Shown: positions 9,384-18,185 of the stretch, piece by piece
How the letters are laid out: the number at the start of each line of letters is the position of its first letter
Position numbering within the stretch: the stretch's first letter is position 1
Origin: Arenibacter aquaticus
GTDB taxonomy: Bacteria > Bacteroidota > Bacteroidia > Flavobacteriales > Flavobacteriaceae
DNA: 64,000 nt
NCBI RefSeq assembly: GCF_003957295.1
Contig: NZ_RQPJ01000002.1
Location: forward strand, 1,024,555-1,088,554
Direction of reading: 5' to 3'
Notes under the pieces: model-generated
The model's input: only the letters and a program-made list of their open reading frames with translations
Told to the model about the DNA's origin: nothing
The model's database searches: none
Translations under genes and position numbers: made by a program

Positions 9384-9896
9384 TTACCCCATAAACAGCG
9401 CCTTGAGTTCTGTGGCGTCCTGAGGGTTCATTTTGCCTGCAAGTACAAGGCTGAGTTGTTTTCTTCGCAAAGCGGCTTCAAATCGCTTTATTTCCTGTTC
9501 GGTTTCGGGCTTAAGTTCTGGAACATTGGTAGGTTTGCCAGTGTCGTCTACCGCTACAAAGGTGTAAATTGCCTCATTTACCTTGGACCGCTCGCCGTTA
9601 AAACGATCTTCCATCCAAACATCTATATAGACCTCCATAGAGGTTCTAAATGCCCTGGAAACAGCAGCCTCCACTGTAACTACGCTGCCCACGGGAACCG
9701 CTTGGTTAAAGGCTACATGGTTAACCGATGCCGTAACGGTGATACGCCTACTGTGCCTTCTGGCAGCAATACTGGCCGCCCTATCCATACGGGCAAGTAA
9801 TTCGCCCCCAAAAAGGTTGTTCAAGGGGTTTGTTTCACTTGGTAGGACCATATCGGTCATCAAGGTACGGGATTCACTGGGTGTCTTAGGTTCCAT
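9384..9896 (-). CDS. Acyl-CoA thioesterase, hotdog fold (YciA/BACH type)
   Basis: This 170-residue hotdog-fold protein hydrolyses acyl-CoA to the free acid and CoA. The family pattern NPLNNLFGGELLARMD near residues 23-38 contains the Asn/Asp catalytic region, followed by ASVNHVAFNQAVPVGSVV and the strand RTSMEVYIDVW. The chain-length preference is unknown. A plus-strand open frame over most of this gene is only its shadow. It is convergent with the aldo/keto reductase, separated by 82 bp with no obvious terminator. Confidence 0.93.
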   Translation of the reverse strand: MEPKTPSESRTLMTDMVLPSETNPLNNLFGGELLARMDRAASIAARRHSRRITVTASVNHVAFNQAVPVGSVVTVEAAVSRAFRTSMEVYIDVWMEDRFNGERSKVNEAIYTFVAVDDTGKPTNVPELKPETEQEIKRFEAALRRKQLSLVLAGKMNPQDATELKALFMG

Positions 9897-9952
9897 ATGA
9901 TAGTTTTGCGTAAAGATACGCCCCTAATTAAAAAGAGAAAATGTGGAAGGAG

Positions 9953-10903
9953 TTATTTTACCGAACGTAACCAGGCCTCCGGTGATTCGGATTTTTTAAT
10001 TTTCCTTAAGTAGTTCAATGCTTCATTGGTGTCATCAAAACTGCCATAAGCTACCATGTGCAGACCGTACTGGTTGGCACCTATGTAAGAGGCGTCATAG
10101 CCCTTTTTCTTTAATTGAAGTACCTTTTTTTCTGCATTTTCCTTTATTCTGAAGGCTCCGGCTATTACTTGGTGTACTGCCGTCTTTTTCTTCTTAGTGA
10201 TAACATTTAGGGAAACTGCAGGCAATTCCAAAGGGGCTGTATTAAAAAATGTAGCCTCTTGGATGTTTTTGGAAACTTGTTGCTGTGCCTCCTGTTGCGC
10301 CATTACAAGATTGGATTCCTTGTCGTTGTAGAGACGGTACCCTGTAAATCCGGTAGCAATGGCCAACAAAATCACTGCTGCGTACTTTAAATAAGGTCTA
10401 AACTTGGATTCCTTCCTGGTCTCAGGAGTAATAATGAAAGGTATCTTTTCTTCAAGTTCCTCAACTTCCTCTTTTAGTACTTCCCTGGATACAGGGGTAG
10501 ATACAAATGAGGACAGTCCAAAGGATGAAGTAAGGTAGTTTACCTGATAGGAAGGTTGGAATTGTATCTTACCTTCCTTATTTAGCCACAATTGTCCAAT
10601 GTTGGACAGGCTAAGGCGTTCTCCTGCAGTCAAAAGCTTTTTCCATTCCTGGGAAACGCCTGCAATCTGCTGCTGCATTTCTTCATATGAAGTCTTTTCG
10701 GCATCCGCCATATAGGAGACCAATAGGCCATCATTTGAAGATAATTGCTCGTTAAAAGAAACAATTTTGGATGGGGGGTAGAATGAATTTGTGGTATCGT
10801 TGATCACCGCAGATTTCATCTGCGTCAAGAAAGCGCCAAATTCCGGTACAATTACACAATTATACCTGTACAGTAGCTCCGCTATATAATGTTCCGTTCC
10901 CAT
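9953..10903 (-). CDS. HU-CCDC81 / SPOR domain membrane protein
   Basis: This 316-residue protein has an N-terminal HU-CCDC81-like region (about 1-150, beginning YIAELLYRYNCVIVPEFGAFL), one membrane helix (about 171-188) and a C-terminal SPOR domain (about 239-316). SPOR domains bind peptidoglycan stripped of stem peptides at division sites. The N-terminal part should be cytoplasmic and SPOR periplasmic. The combination is common in Bacteroidota and suggests a link between cell interior and septal wall; the exact role is unknown. It is divergent from dprA, with about 100 bp between the two starts. Confidence 0.9.
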   Translation of the reverse strand: MGTEHYIAELLYRYNCVIVPEFGAFLTQMKSAVINDTTNSFYPPSKIVSFNEQLSSNDGLLVSYMADAEKTSYEEMQQQIAGVSQEWKKLLTAGERLSLSNIGQLWLNKEGKIQFQPSYQVNYLTSSFGLSSFVSTPVSREVLKEEVEELEEKIPFIITPETRKESKFRPYLKYAAVILLAIATGFTGYRLYNDKESNLVMAQQEAQQQVSKNIQEATFFNTAPLELPAVSLNVITKKKKTAVHQVIAGAFRIKENAEKKVLQLKKKGYDASYIGANQYGLHMVAYGSFDDTNEALNYLRKIKKSESPEAWLRSVK

Positions 10904-11007
10904 AAGGACAAAGATTGTAAAAAATACAGAAGTTCAAAACTGTTCGCATAACTTTTTATTAACATTATAATTTGTGTATTTTGTAGAGAATTAAGTCTGT
11001 TCCATAA

Positions 11008-12111
11008 ATGTCTAGAGATGAAATAATTGCCGCGCTTCGCTTACAGAACGTCCCTAATATAGGGGATATTACCGCCAAAAAATTAATTGGAAACTGTGGT
11101 AGCCCGGCTGCAATTTTTGAAGAACGGACCCATCACTTATTAAGAATTGATGGTATTGGAAAGCACACTTTAAAGGGGTTAAAAGACCTAGAACACCTAG
11201 AGGCTGCCCAGGCGGAGTATGAGTTTTTTTGCAATCGTGAAATTGACCTGCATTATTTTATGGATGCTAGTTATCCGGCTTTGTTAAAACACTGTGTGGA
11301 TAGCCCTATCCTTTTATTTGGTTCCGGGAATATAGACCTGAACAATCAGCGGATAATTAGTGTTGTGGGGACTAGGAATATTACCAGTTATGGGAGTGCT
11401 TTTTGTGAGGAGTTTATAGCGGATTTGGCGCCTTTGAATCCTGTGATTGTTAGTGGGTATGCTTACGGGGTAGATATATGTGTGCAAAAGGCAGCTATAA
11501 AACACGGCTTGCAAACTATAGGATGTTTGGCCCACGGACTCAATCAGATCTATCCCAAGAAACACGAACGCTACGTTTACGAGGTTGAAAAAAATGGGGG
11601 TTTTTTCACGGAATTTTGGAGTACTAGTCAGCCCGAACGGGAAAATTTTTTAAAACGCAATAGAATTATTGCCGGAATGAGCGAAGCCACCATAGTGGTG
11701 GAATCAGCTGACAAAGGGGGTAGTTTGGTTACGGCTGATATAGCCAATAGCTATAATCGCGATGTATTTGCCGTTCCAGGGAGGACCCAGGACAAATACA
11801 GTAGCGGATGTAATAATTTAATTAAACAGCAAAAGGCCCACATGCTTACCTCTGCGGCAGATCTGGTTTATATGCTGGGTTGGGAAATTGAAGAAAAAAA
11901 GGCAGAGCCTGTTCAAAAACAACTTTTTGTAGAACTCAGTGAAACCGAAAAGGAGATTTATGATTATTTGCAACAAGGGGGCAAGCAAATGCTAGATCAT
12001 ATTGCATTGGCCTGTAAGCTGCCCATCTTTAAAGTGTCATCCACCCTTTTAAACCTGGAAATGAAGGGGGTGGTAAGGCCTTTGCCGGGCAAACTTTTTG
12101 AGGCCATATAA
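11008..12111 (+). CDS. dprA: DNA-processing protein DprA
   Basis: This 367-residue protein protects incoming single-stranded DNA and loads RecA on it during natural transformation. An N-terminal helix-hairpin-helix region (about 1-70, LQNVPNIGDITAKKLI and IDGIGKHTLKGL) precedes the Rossmann-like core with SVVGTRNITSYG near 115 and the diagnostic SGYAYGVDICVQKAA near 150. A C-terminal winged-helix domain (about 305-367) ends the protein. The length matches the flavobacterial family. RecA is encoded 5 kb away on the other strand. No other competence gene is seen in the window, so natural competence is not proven. Confidence 0.96.
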   Translation: MSRDEIIAALRLQNVPNIGDITAKKLIGNCGSPAAIFEERTHHLLRIDGIGKHTLKGLKDLEHLEAAQAEYEFFCNREIDLHYFMDASYPALLKHCVDSPILLFGSGNIDLNNQRIISVVGTRNITSYGSAFCEEFIADLAPLNPVIVSGYAYGVDICVQKAAIKHGLQTIGCLAHGLNQIYPKKHERYVYEVEKNGGFFTEFWSTSQPERENFLKRNRIIAGMSEATIVVESADKGGSLVTADIANSYNRDVFAVPGRTQDKYSSGCNNLIKQQKAHMLTSAADLVYMLGWEIEEKKAEPVQKQLFVELSETEKEIYDYLQQGGKQMLDHIALACKLPIFKVSSTLLNLEMKGVVRPLPGKLFEAI

Positions 12112-12341
12112 CATGCTGAATATAGGTTCAATGCACTCCCCGGTGTACAGGAATATATTCCCGCAATTGGCTTTGCCCAGCCAAAAATAACAAACCAGGG
12201 AGTCGGTCATTTTGTTGTGCCACTATCAATCTTGGGTTTTAAGGGTGTTTTATCGATTGTTCCCACCCATTGCTCTAAATGCTACGCTAAGTTTGTTTAA
12301 GTTGATATTGAAAACCGACCACTGGGTATAAAACCATCAAT

Positions 12342-13310
12342 TTAATACCCCACCTTTTTTCTAACCCTGGCCAATACATCATCGGCCACTTTTTGGGCCT
12401 TTTCGGCACCAATGGCCAATGCTTCGTCTACCTCGTTTAGGTGGTTCATATAATAATCGAATTTTTCACGGGCCTCTCCAAAACGTTCCAGGATTACTTC
12501 ATAAAGCGCTTGCTTGGCATGTCCGTATCCATAGTTGCCATTTAGGTAGTTGCTGCGCATTTCTGCAACCTGTTCTTCGGAAGCTAGAATTTTGTACAGG
12601 GCAAAGACATTATCAGTGTCCGGATTTTTAGGGGCTTCCATTGGGGTGCTGTCTGTTTGTATCCCCATGATCTGCTTTCGCAGTTTCTTATCTGGCTGAA
12701 AAAGACTGATCAAGTTTCCTTTGCTCTTGCTCATTTTGGAGCCATCGGTGCCCGGAATGTACATGGTCTCTTCCCTTACCTTGCCATTGGGTAATACGAA
12801 AGTTTCCCCTAATTGGGCGTGAAAGCGGGAGGCCACATCGCGGGTTATTTCCAAATGCTGCATTTGGTCCTTACCTACAGGGACTATCTCCGCATCGTAT
12901 AAAAGGATGTCTGCCGCCATTAGCATGGGATAGTAGAACAATCCGGCATTTACATCATCCAGACGATCGGCTTTGTCCTTAAAGGAATGTGCCAATGTAA
13001 GTCTTTGGTATGGGAAAAAGCAACTTAGGTACCAGGCCAGTTCGGCGGTTTGCGGTATGTCGCTCTGCCGATAAAAAACGGTTTTTTCAATGTCCAGTCC
13101 AAAAGCCAACCAAGTAGCGGCCACGGCATAGGTATTATGTCTCAATTGTTCCCCGTTCTTAATTTGGGTAAGCGAGTGCATATCCGCTATAAAAAGAAAA
13201 GAATCGTTCTTGGGATCATTCGCCATTTCTATGGCGGGGGCAATGGCCCCTAAAATATTTCCTAAATGTGGAGTTCCCGTACTTTGTATGCCTGTTAAAA
13301 TTCTTGCCAT
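12342..13310 (-). CDS. trpS: Tryptophanyl-tRNA synthetase
   Basis: This 322-residue class I aminoacyl-tRNA synthetase attaches tryptophan to tRNA-Trp. The HIGH-like motif TGTPHLGN lies near residues 11-18, and the KMSKS motif appears unaltered as GSKMSKSKGN near residue 196. DMHSLTQI and the AADILLYDAEIVPVGKDQMQH region also fit. The length is normal. It faces dprA tail to tail across 230 bp that contain only a weak hairpin (12167-12184), and it is divergent from the acyltransferase gene. Confidence 0.98.
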   Translation of the reverse strand: MARILTGIQSTGTPHLGNILGAIAPAIEMANDPKNDSFLFIADMHSLTQIKNGEQLRHNTYAVAATWLAFGLDIEKTVFYRQSDIPQTAELAWYLSCFFPYQRLTLAHSFKDKADRLDDVNAGLFYYPMLMAADILLYDAEIVPVGKDQMQHLEITRDVASRFHAQLGETFVLPNGKVREETMYIPGTDGSKMSKSKGNLISLFQPDKKLRKQIMGIQTDSTPMEAPKNPDTDNVFALYKILASEEQVAEMRSNYLNGNYGYGHAKQALYEVILERFGEAREKFDYYMNHLNEVDEALAIGAEKAQKVADDVLARVRKKVGY

Positions 13311-13332
13311 TTGTATTTTTTCAAAAGAAGGA

Positions 13333-13340
13333 CAAAGGTA
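13333..13340 (-). promoter_or_regulatory. -7 promoter element for trpS
   Basis: Read on the minus strand, TACCTTTG fits the Bacteroidota -7 consensus TAnnTTTG and ends 23 bases before the trpS start codon. No clean -33 TTTG was found at the expected spacing. Confidence 0.45.
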
Positions 13341-13384
13341 AAAGAAATCCTAAAAAAGGACTTAAAATTATTACTTTTGATCTC

Positions 13385-14128
13385 ATGCTATCTGTTATAA
13401 AAAAAATAGGCTACTGCTTGTATCGGATTTGGTTTTATATTTTAGTGGTCTTGCCCATCCTTGCCTTGTTACCCTTTTTGGTGATCTTTACCCTTTCGGA
13501 GAAAACCTATTCGCAGTTTTTTTGGATGGCACGTAACATTTGGGCCAATTTTATACTCTACGGTATGGGCTGCTTTCCTGTTATAAAAAGGGAGCAACAA
13601 CTAGTAAAAGGCCAAAGCTATATGTTGGTTGCCAATCATACCAGCATGCTAGATATTATGTTGATGCTAAAGGTGAGCAAAAACCCCTTTGTCTTTATTG
13701 GAAAAAAAGAGCTGGTCAAGATTCCGCTATTTGGCTTTTTCTACAAGCGCGTGTGTATCATGGTGGATAGGGAGAGTTTAAAAAGCAGGACGGCAGTGTA
13801 CAGGCGGGCGCAAAAAAGACTTAATCAAGGTCTCAGTATTTGTATTTTTCCTGAAGGTGGGGTGCCGGAAGAACATGTTGTATTGGACCAATTTAAGGAT
13901 GGAGCTTTTAAAATGGCGATAGCCCATAGTATTCCTGTGGTGCCCATGACATTTTACGACAACAAAAAACGATTTTCCTTTACTTTTTTTAGTGGTGCCC
14001 CAGGTAGGTTACGGGTTAAGGTGCACAAGTTTTTTTCTACGGACCAACTACAAGAGCAAGATAAGGCCGAGCTTCGGGAAAGCGTAAGAGAGGTAATATT
14101 AAAGGAATTGAAAAAGGAGGGCCAATAG
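13385..14128 (+). CDS. plsC: 1-acyl-sn-glycerol-3-phosphate acyltransferase
   Basis: This 247-residue membrane acyltransferase adds the second acyl chain to lysophosphatidic acid in phospholipid synthesis. The catalytic NHxxxxD motif is NHTSMLD near residue 84, and the substrate-binding FPEGG motif is near residue 156. Hydrophobic helices lie at about 12-45 and 55-70. The frame is open further upstream to 13268, but that would run into trpS. The ATG at 13385 gives a normal N-terminus (MLSVIKKIGYCLYRIWF), so it is chosen. Other acyltransferases of this superfamily cannot be fully excluded. Confidence 0.88.
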   Translation: MLSVIKKIGYCLYRIWFYILVVLPILALLPFLVIFTLSEKTYSQFFWMARNIWANFILYGMGCFPVIKREQQLVKGQSYMLVANHTSMLDIMLMLKVSKNPFVFIGKKELVKIPLFGFFYKRVCIMVDRESLKSRTAVYRRAQKRLNQGLSICIFPEGGVPEEHVVLDQFKDGAFKMAIAHSIPVVPMTFYDNKKRFSFTFFSGAPGRLRVKVHKFFSTDQLQEQDKAELRESVREVILKELKKEGQ

Positions 14129-14227
14129 CCGTTATAAAAGCGCGTATTTCACCTTTGGCGTATAGCAGCTACTGGTTAATGCAAGGGTGTCTATTTCCTT
14201 CTTTTTTCTTCAGAAAAACAAGCTAGC

Positions 14228-15685
14228 TTAAAACTTTAGGCTAAACCCACTGTAAACCCCTAATGAATATGGGTTAAAACTTCCAGAAGTATCGGAAAAA
14301 GTATTCAATTGATATTTAAAAACGGGTTCTACGTTAAATCTCAGTTTGGGGGTAAATTTGTAATGCAGGCCTAGCCCCACATTGGTACTAAAATTAACAT
14401 TGTTGATGTTGTTGGCTTCCCCTACTTCCGTGGTCTGTCCATTAGATTTGAGTATCACTAGGTTGTCCATGAGGAAAAGGGAGCTTAATCCTCCGATAAG
14501 GTTCACACCAAATTTATGGTCCAATAAGGCATAGTTCAATTCCAATGGCACCTCTATATATCCAAACTGCTGCCCCATGGTTCCCAGTCTAGTTGGGTTT
14601 TTACCGGTTACATCAGGGGCAAATAAAGCTCCTTGTTTGGTAGGGCTATCTTGGGCACTTGGGTCGTTCAAAATAATGGACTGCGAGTCCTGGCTGTAGT
14701 CAATATTCTTTAGTTGGTTACCAGAGGAGGCGTTGAAGGAGGAGGTAAAGGAGACATCATTGGTGTTATAGCCAAAATCTACCTTGTGCACTCCGGAACG
14801 AAGGCTAAGCTTTTTGGAAATTTCATATGCTACGGTAACACCAAAGCTTAGGGTAACATTTCCTGTTTTGGAATTACTGGCCAATATGGAATTTATGGGC
14901 GACCCTTGGCCCATGCCGTTAAAGTAGACCGGTGCCACGCTGGGGCCTGCAGACCACTTTCCGCCTTTTTCTGATTCTGCGGTCAGAATTTCGTTATGCT
15001 CTATCTCATCAAAAATAGATTTTTTGTTGGAAGAATTCTGTTCTGTAGCGGTTTGGGGAGGGTTGTTTTCCTTCTCATTGGTTTTTTTGTGGCTTTGGAA
15101 AGCAAGGTCTTGTTTTTTGTTTGCCGTTGGGCTTTCTTTGTCCTCATTTGCGGCAAGGCCTTGGGCGTTGCTGTCGTTTTGCCTCGATTCTTCCTTTGTA
15201 ACTTTGCTGGTTTTTTCAAGACTTTGCGACTCCCTTTTATTAGGGGATAGCTTGTTTTTTGTTGGGTTCTTGGTGGTGGCTAAATCTATTTCCGTGCCGT
15301 GGGGAGCGGGGGTAGTCTTGTGTTCAACGCCGGGGCCAGTTTCTTTTGTGGCTGTTTGGTTAGGGGCTTTCTCGTTAGCGGTGATGCCCGTTGCTTCCTT
15401 ATTGGCATTGGGTGTATTGCCGTCCTCCAGCTGGGTGTCGTTTTGTTCAACATCGGTAATCACCGGATAATCCTGCTCGGTGTTAAGGAGAGGATTAATG
15501 GCAAAGAATAATATGGCCAATACAGCGGCTATTCCAGCGGCTTTCCACCAAATAGGGAAAACCTTTCGGGACTGCTTCTTGTTGTCCAGGGAGGCGGCTA
15601 TGGAATTCCAGACCTTGTCATCTGGGGTTTCCTGAAAGTTTGCCAACTTCTCCTGGAATAACTTGTCTAAATTGTTTTTACTCAT
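14228..15685 (-). CDS. Transenvelope protein: anti-sigma-like N-terminus, membrane helix, linker, outer-membrane beta-barrel
   Basis: This 485-residue protein lies 37 bp downstream of an ECF sigma factor gene. Residues 1-45 are charged and cytoplasmic-like (LDKLFQEKLANFQETPDDKVW). One membrane helix follows at about 46-66, then a low-complexity linker rich in K, T, E, N and Q (about 70-240), and a C-terminal region of amphipathic strands like an OmpA/PorT-type barrel (about 250-485, ending in SGFSLKF with the terminal aromatic typical of barrel proteins). The placement suggests it controls the sigma factor, but no recognised ZAS or FecR domain is visible. The linker's biased codons produce several long false frames on the plus strand. 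Confidence 0.78.
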   Translation of the reverse strand: MSKNNLDKLFQEKLANFQETPDDKVWNSIAASLDNKKQSRKVFPIWWKAAGIAAVLAILFFAINPLLNTEQDYPVITDVEQNDTQLEDGNTPNANKEATGITANEKAPNQTATKETGPGVEHKTTPAPHGTEIDLATTKNPTKNKLSPNKRESQSLEKTSKVTKEESRQNDSNAQGLAANEDKESPTANKKQDLAFQSHKKTNEKENNPPQTATEQNSSNKKSIFDEIEHNEILTAESEKGGKWSAGPSVAPVYFNGMGQGSPINSILASNSKTGNVTLSFGVTVAYEISKKLSLRSGVHKVDFGYNTNDVSFTSSFNASSGNQLKNIDYSQDSQSIILNDPSAQDSPTKQGALFAPDVTGKNPTRLGTMGQQFGYIEVPLELNYALLDHKFGVNLIGGLSSLFLMDNLVILKSNGQTTEVGEANNINNVNFSTNVGLGLHYKFTPKLRFNVEPVFKYQLNTFSDTSGSFNPYSLGVYSGFSLKF

Positions 15686-15722
15686 TTTGTCTTTTGTTCA
15701 GCTGGGACTATTTGGTAAGGTT

Positions 15723-16268
15723 TTACCTTTCCATGATGATCCTAGCTTTATTTGCCTCAATTTTTTCTTTTAAAATCATTCTGGCCCTTGCAAGATTGGA
15801 TTTGGAGGTTCCCGGGGAGGTTCCTAACATATCACTGATCTCTTTGTGGCTGTAGCCATCCAGCACATATAAATTGAAGGTTAAGCGGTATTTGTTTGGG
15901 AGTTCCTGTATGTAGCCAAGTAAGGTGGCCAAATCAAGGTTCATATAACCGGTATCTTCAGGTTCTTCTTCTTCCTCAATATTATCGGTTACCAGGGATA
16001 AATTTTCCTCTTTTCTATATTTTTGGAGCACCGTATTCACTGTAATACGCTTTATCCACCCCTCAAAGGACCCCTGGTTTTTAAATTGTTCTATTTTGTT
16101 GTAGATAGTCATAAAACTATCATGAAGATTATCTTCCGCCTCCGTTTTATTGCGTGAGTATTTAAGACAAATACCGTACAGTATCCGGGAGTATTCCCGG
16201 TATAACTGTTCCTGTGCTTGTCTGTCCCCCTTTTTGCAATTGTTTATGAGCTCTACTGGATTACTCAA
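15723..16268 (-). CDS. ECF-type RNA polymerase sigma-70 factor
   Basis: This 181-residue sigma factor has region 2 (about 12-85: QAQEQLYREYSRILYGICLKYSRNKTEAEDNLHDSFMTI, split by family spacing, with IKRITVNTVLQKYRK) and region 4 with its helix-turn-helix (about 118-170: LPNKYRLTFNLYVLDGYSHKEISDMLG). An acidic stretch (EEEEEPED) joins the two. It directs RNA polymerase to a small regulon, perhaps including its own operon. It is followed by the transenvelope protein and preceded by a small lipoprotein gene 21 bp upstream on the same strand, so the three may be co-expressed. Confidence 0.95.
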   Translation of the reverse strand: MSNPVELINNCKKGDRQAQEQLYREYSRILYGICLKYSRNKTEAEDNLHDSFMTIYNKIEQFKNQGSFEGWIKRITVNTVLQKYRKEENLSLVTDNIEEEEEPEDTGYMNLDLATLLGYIQELPNKYRLTFNLYVLDGYSHKEISDMLGTSPGTSKSNLARARMILKEKIEANKARIIMER

Positions 16269-16289
16269 AATATGGATTGGGTTATAAGC

Positions 16290-16781
16290 TTAATTTTTTA
16301 AAGCGGCCGAACTGTTGTTGTTTGTTGCTGGCGCCTTGGCCGAGTTATAACTGTTTACAGGTACCGAAATTTCCAAATAAGTTGGCTCCCCGTTTTCATC
16401 CTCTCCCGTCCAATATCTAAATAAATAGGTTTCATCATAGATTACCTCAAAGTTAAATGAGGATACCAATTCTTCTCCTGCACCTGTGCATTCCTCATCT
16501 TCGTCTTCTACCACGGTACCTATAGTAACCACCTTTCTGGTGGTGGTATCTTCTTTAACAACATCAAAACCTTCGAAAAAGGTACAATTATCTGGTCTAA
16601 AATAAGTAACTTTTATATTATAGATTTCACCGAAATCAAAAGATTCGGGCATTTCAACGGATTTTACCTCTAAGGCTTCAAAGTGATAGTTTACGTCATC
16701 GTCTATTTCACAAGAGGTAATAAGTGCAAAAGTGGCAACAAGCAGCAAAAAGATTACTCGTTTCATAATTCTAAATTTCAT
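16290..16781 (-). CDS. Small lipoprotein of unknown function
   Basis: This 163-residue protein has a lipoprotein signal (MKRVIFLLLVATFALITSC if the second Met, at 16766, is used; the ATG at 16781 adds five residues). The mature part is acidic near its start (EIDDD) and strand-rich, with three further cysteines (about 66, 98 and one in the signal), which may form a disulfide. I do not recognise a named family. It lies just upstream of the ECF sigma gene on the same strand, so it could be a surface sensor or a target of that system; this is inference from position only. Confidence 0.72.
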   Translation of the reverse strand: MKFRIMKRVIFLLLVATFALITSCEIDDDVNYHFEALEVKSVEMPESFDFGEIYNIKVTYFRPDNCTFFEGFDVVKEDTTTRKVVTIGTVVEDEDEECTGAGEELVSSFNFEVIYDETYLFRYWTGEDENGEPTYLEISVPVNSYNSAKAPATNNNSSAALKN

Positions 16782-16926
16782 TTTATTTTAATAGTAAGGA
16801 TTTTGGAAACCTATTGCCTATTTATTGACCAAAACAATATTGATATGTTCGGGGGCAAAGGGGTTTCATAACAATTGCTTTTTGCTATTAGATGTAAGTG
16901 GGTATTAAAGGTTGCGTGTAGAAAGA

Positions 16927-16954
16927 AAAAATCCCGATTGGATCGGGATTTTTA
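16927..16954. terminator. Rho-independent terminator after recA
   Basis: An ATCCCGAT / ATCGGGAT stem (16931-16938 with 16942-16949), a 3-base loop and A/T tracts on both sides make it a terminator for recA on the minus strand. It could also act on the plus strand. Confidence 0.85.
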
Positions 16955-16956
16955 AT

Positions 16957-17970
16957 TTAAGATTTTACTGTTTTAATGGCTTCTATTATTTTGCCTTCCA
17001 ATTCCTCCAGTAGTTCGGGATTGTCTAGCAGTAAATTTTTAACGGCATCCCTGCCTTGGCCAAGTTTTGTGTCCCCGTAGCTAAACCAGGATCCACTCTT
17101 TTTAATGATTTCAAATTCAACTCCCAGATCGATAATCTCCCCAACCTTGGAAATTCCTGCGCCGTACATTATATCAAATTCTGCTGTTCTAAATGGAGGG
17201 GCTACCTTGTTTTTAACCACCTTCACCCGTGTTTTGTTCCCTTGTACCTCACCATCGGTGTCTTTGATCTGTGTAGATCTTCTAATATCCAACCTTACCG
17301 AAGCGTAGAACTTTAAGGCGTTACCCCCAGTGGTTGTTTCTGGATTCCCGAACATTACCCCAATTTTCTCACGCAATTGGTTAATGAAGATTACGGTACA
17401 GTTTGTTTTGCTGATAGAACTCGTTAATTTACGCAGTGCTTGGGACATTAATCGTGCATGCAGCCCCATTTTGGAGTCACCCATTTCCCCTTCAATCTCG
17501 CTTTTTGGTGTTAAGGCCGCTACAGAATCCACAACTACAATGTCAATGGCCCCGGAACGAATAAGGTTATCGGCAATTTCCAAAGCCTGTTCCCCGTGGT
17601 CTGGCTGGGAAATGATAAGATTGTCTATATCTACCCCTAATTTTTGGGCGTAAAAACGGTCAAAAGCGTGCTCGGCATCTATAAAAGCTGCTATGCCACC
17701 GTTTTTTTGAGCCTGGGCCATGGCGTGTAAGGTAAGAGTGGTCTTACCTGATGACTCCGGACCATATATTTCTATTACTCTACCCCTTGGGTAACCCCCC
17801 ACTCCCAAGGCTACATCCAAGCCCAAGGAACCAGAGGAAATTACTTCCACGTCCTGCACTACACTGTCCCCCATCTTCATTACGGCACCTTTGCCGTAGG
17901 TTTTGTCCAGTTTATCCAGGGTAAGTTTTAGTGCTTTTAATTTTGCGTCTTTTTCGGAACTCATTTTCAT
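16957..17970 (-). CDS. recA: Recombinase A
   Basis: This 337-residue RecA forms filaments on single-stranded DNA, carries out strand exchange and triggers SOS self-cleavage of repressors. Walker A is [10 protein letters not shown] near residue 68. Further markers are [25 protein letters not shown], the L2-region [26 protein letters not shown], and the C-terminal [13 protein letters not shown]. The start could be either the Met at 17970 or the one two codons later. No SOS-box-like palindrome was recognised in front of it; Bacteroidota often lack a classical LexA box. Confidence 0.98.
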   Translation of the reverse strand: MKMSSEKDAKLKALKLTLDKLDKTYGKGAVMKMGDSVVQDVEVISSGSLGLDVALGVGGYPRGRVIEIYGPESSGKTTLTLHAMAQAQKNGGIAAFIDAEHAFDRFYAQKLGVDIDNLIISQPDHGEQALEIADNLIRSGAIDIVVVDSVAALTPKSEIEGEMGDSKMGLHARLMSQALRKLTSSISKTNCTVIFINQLREKIGVMFGNPETTTGGNALKFYASVRLDIRRSTQIKDTDGEVQGNKTRVKVVKNKVAPPFRTAEFDIMYGAGISKVGEIIDLGVEFEIIKKSGSWFSYGDTKLGQGRDAVKNLLLDNPELLEELEGKIIEAIKTVKS

Positions 17971-18185
17971 ATTGTATTAGGGTTGCTAAAATACCAATTC
18001 TTTTTGCATAATACCTCCTTCCTGATCTATTTTATCTCAAGATATCAATGGCTTGTTGCTATTTTTTTAAAATTAATTAAAGGCTACTGTTTATAGCTGA
18101 TCTTAGGGATAATGGGGGCTGATCAGCGGGTACAGTGGCTATTTTATCCCTGTTTATACAAAAACGGCAATTTTTTTTGCTGTCC
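17971..18185. other. Intergenic region between recA and the RNA candidate
   Basis: AT-rich region upstream of the divergent recA gene. No open frame is convincing. A TATTTTAG box on the minus strand (17983-17990), one mismatch from the -7 consensus, could serve recA. An A/T-rich stretch with a run of eight T ending in G (about 18171-18179), one mismatch from the -7 consensus, could drive the downstream RNA. Confidence 0.4.

Noticed and set aside
9369..9800. 143-codon plus-strand frame over the thioesterase gene
   Set aside because: It is the shadow of the clear hotdog thioesterase on the minus strand and has no family features.
13372..13379. TACTTTTG just before the plsC start
   Set aside because: It lies only 5 bases from the ATG at 13385, which would make the mRNA leaderless; chance match is more likely.
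15001..15511. Several long plus- and minus-strand frames (70-148 codons)
   Set aside because: They arise from the biased codons of the low-complexity K/T/E/N linker of the transenvelope protein.
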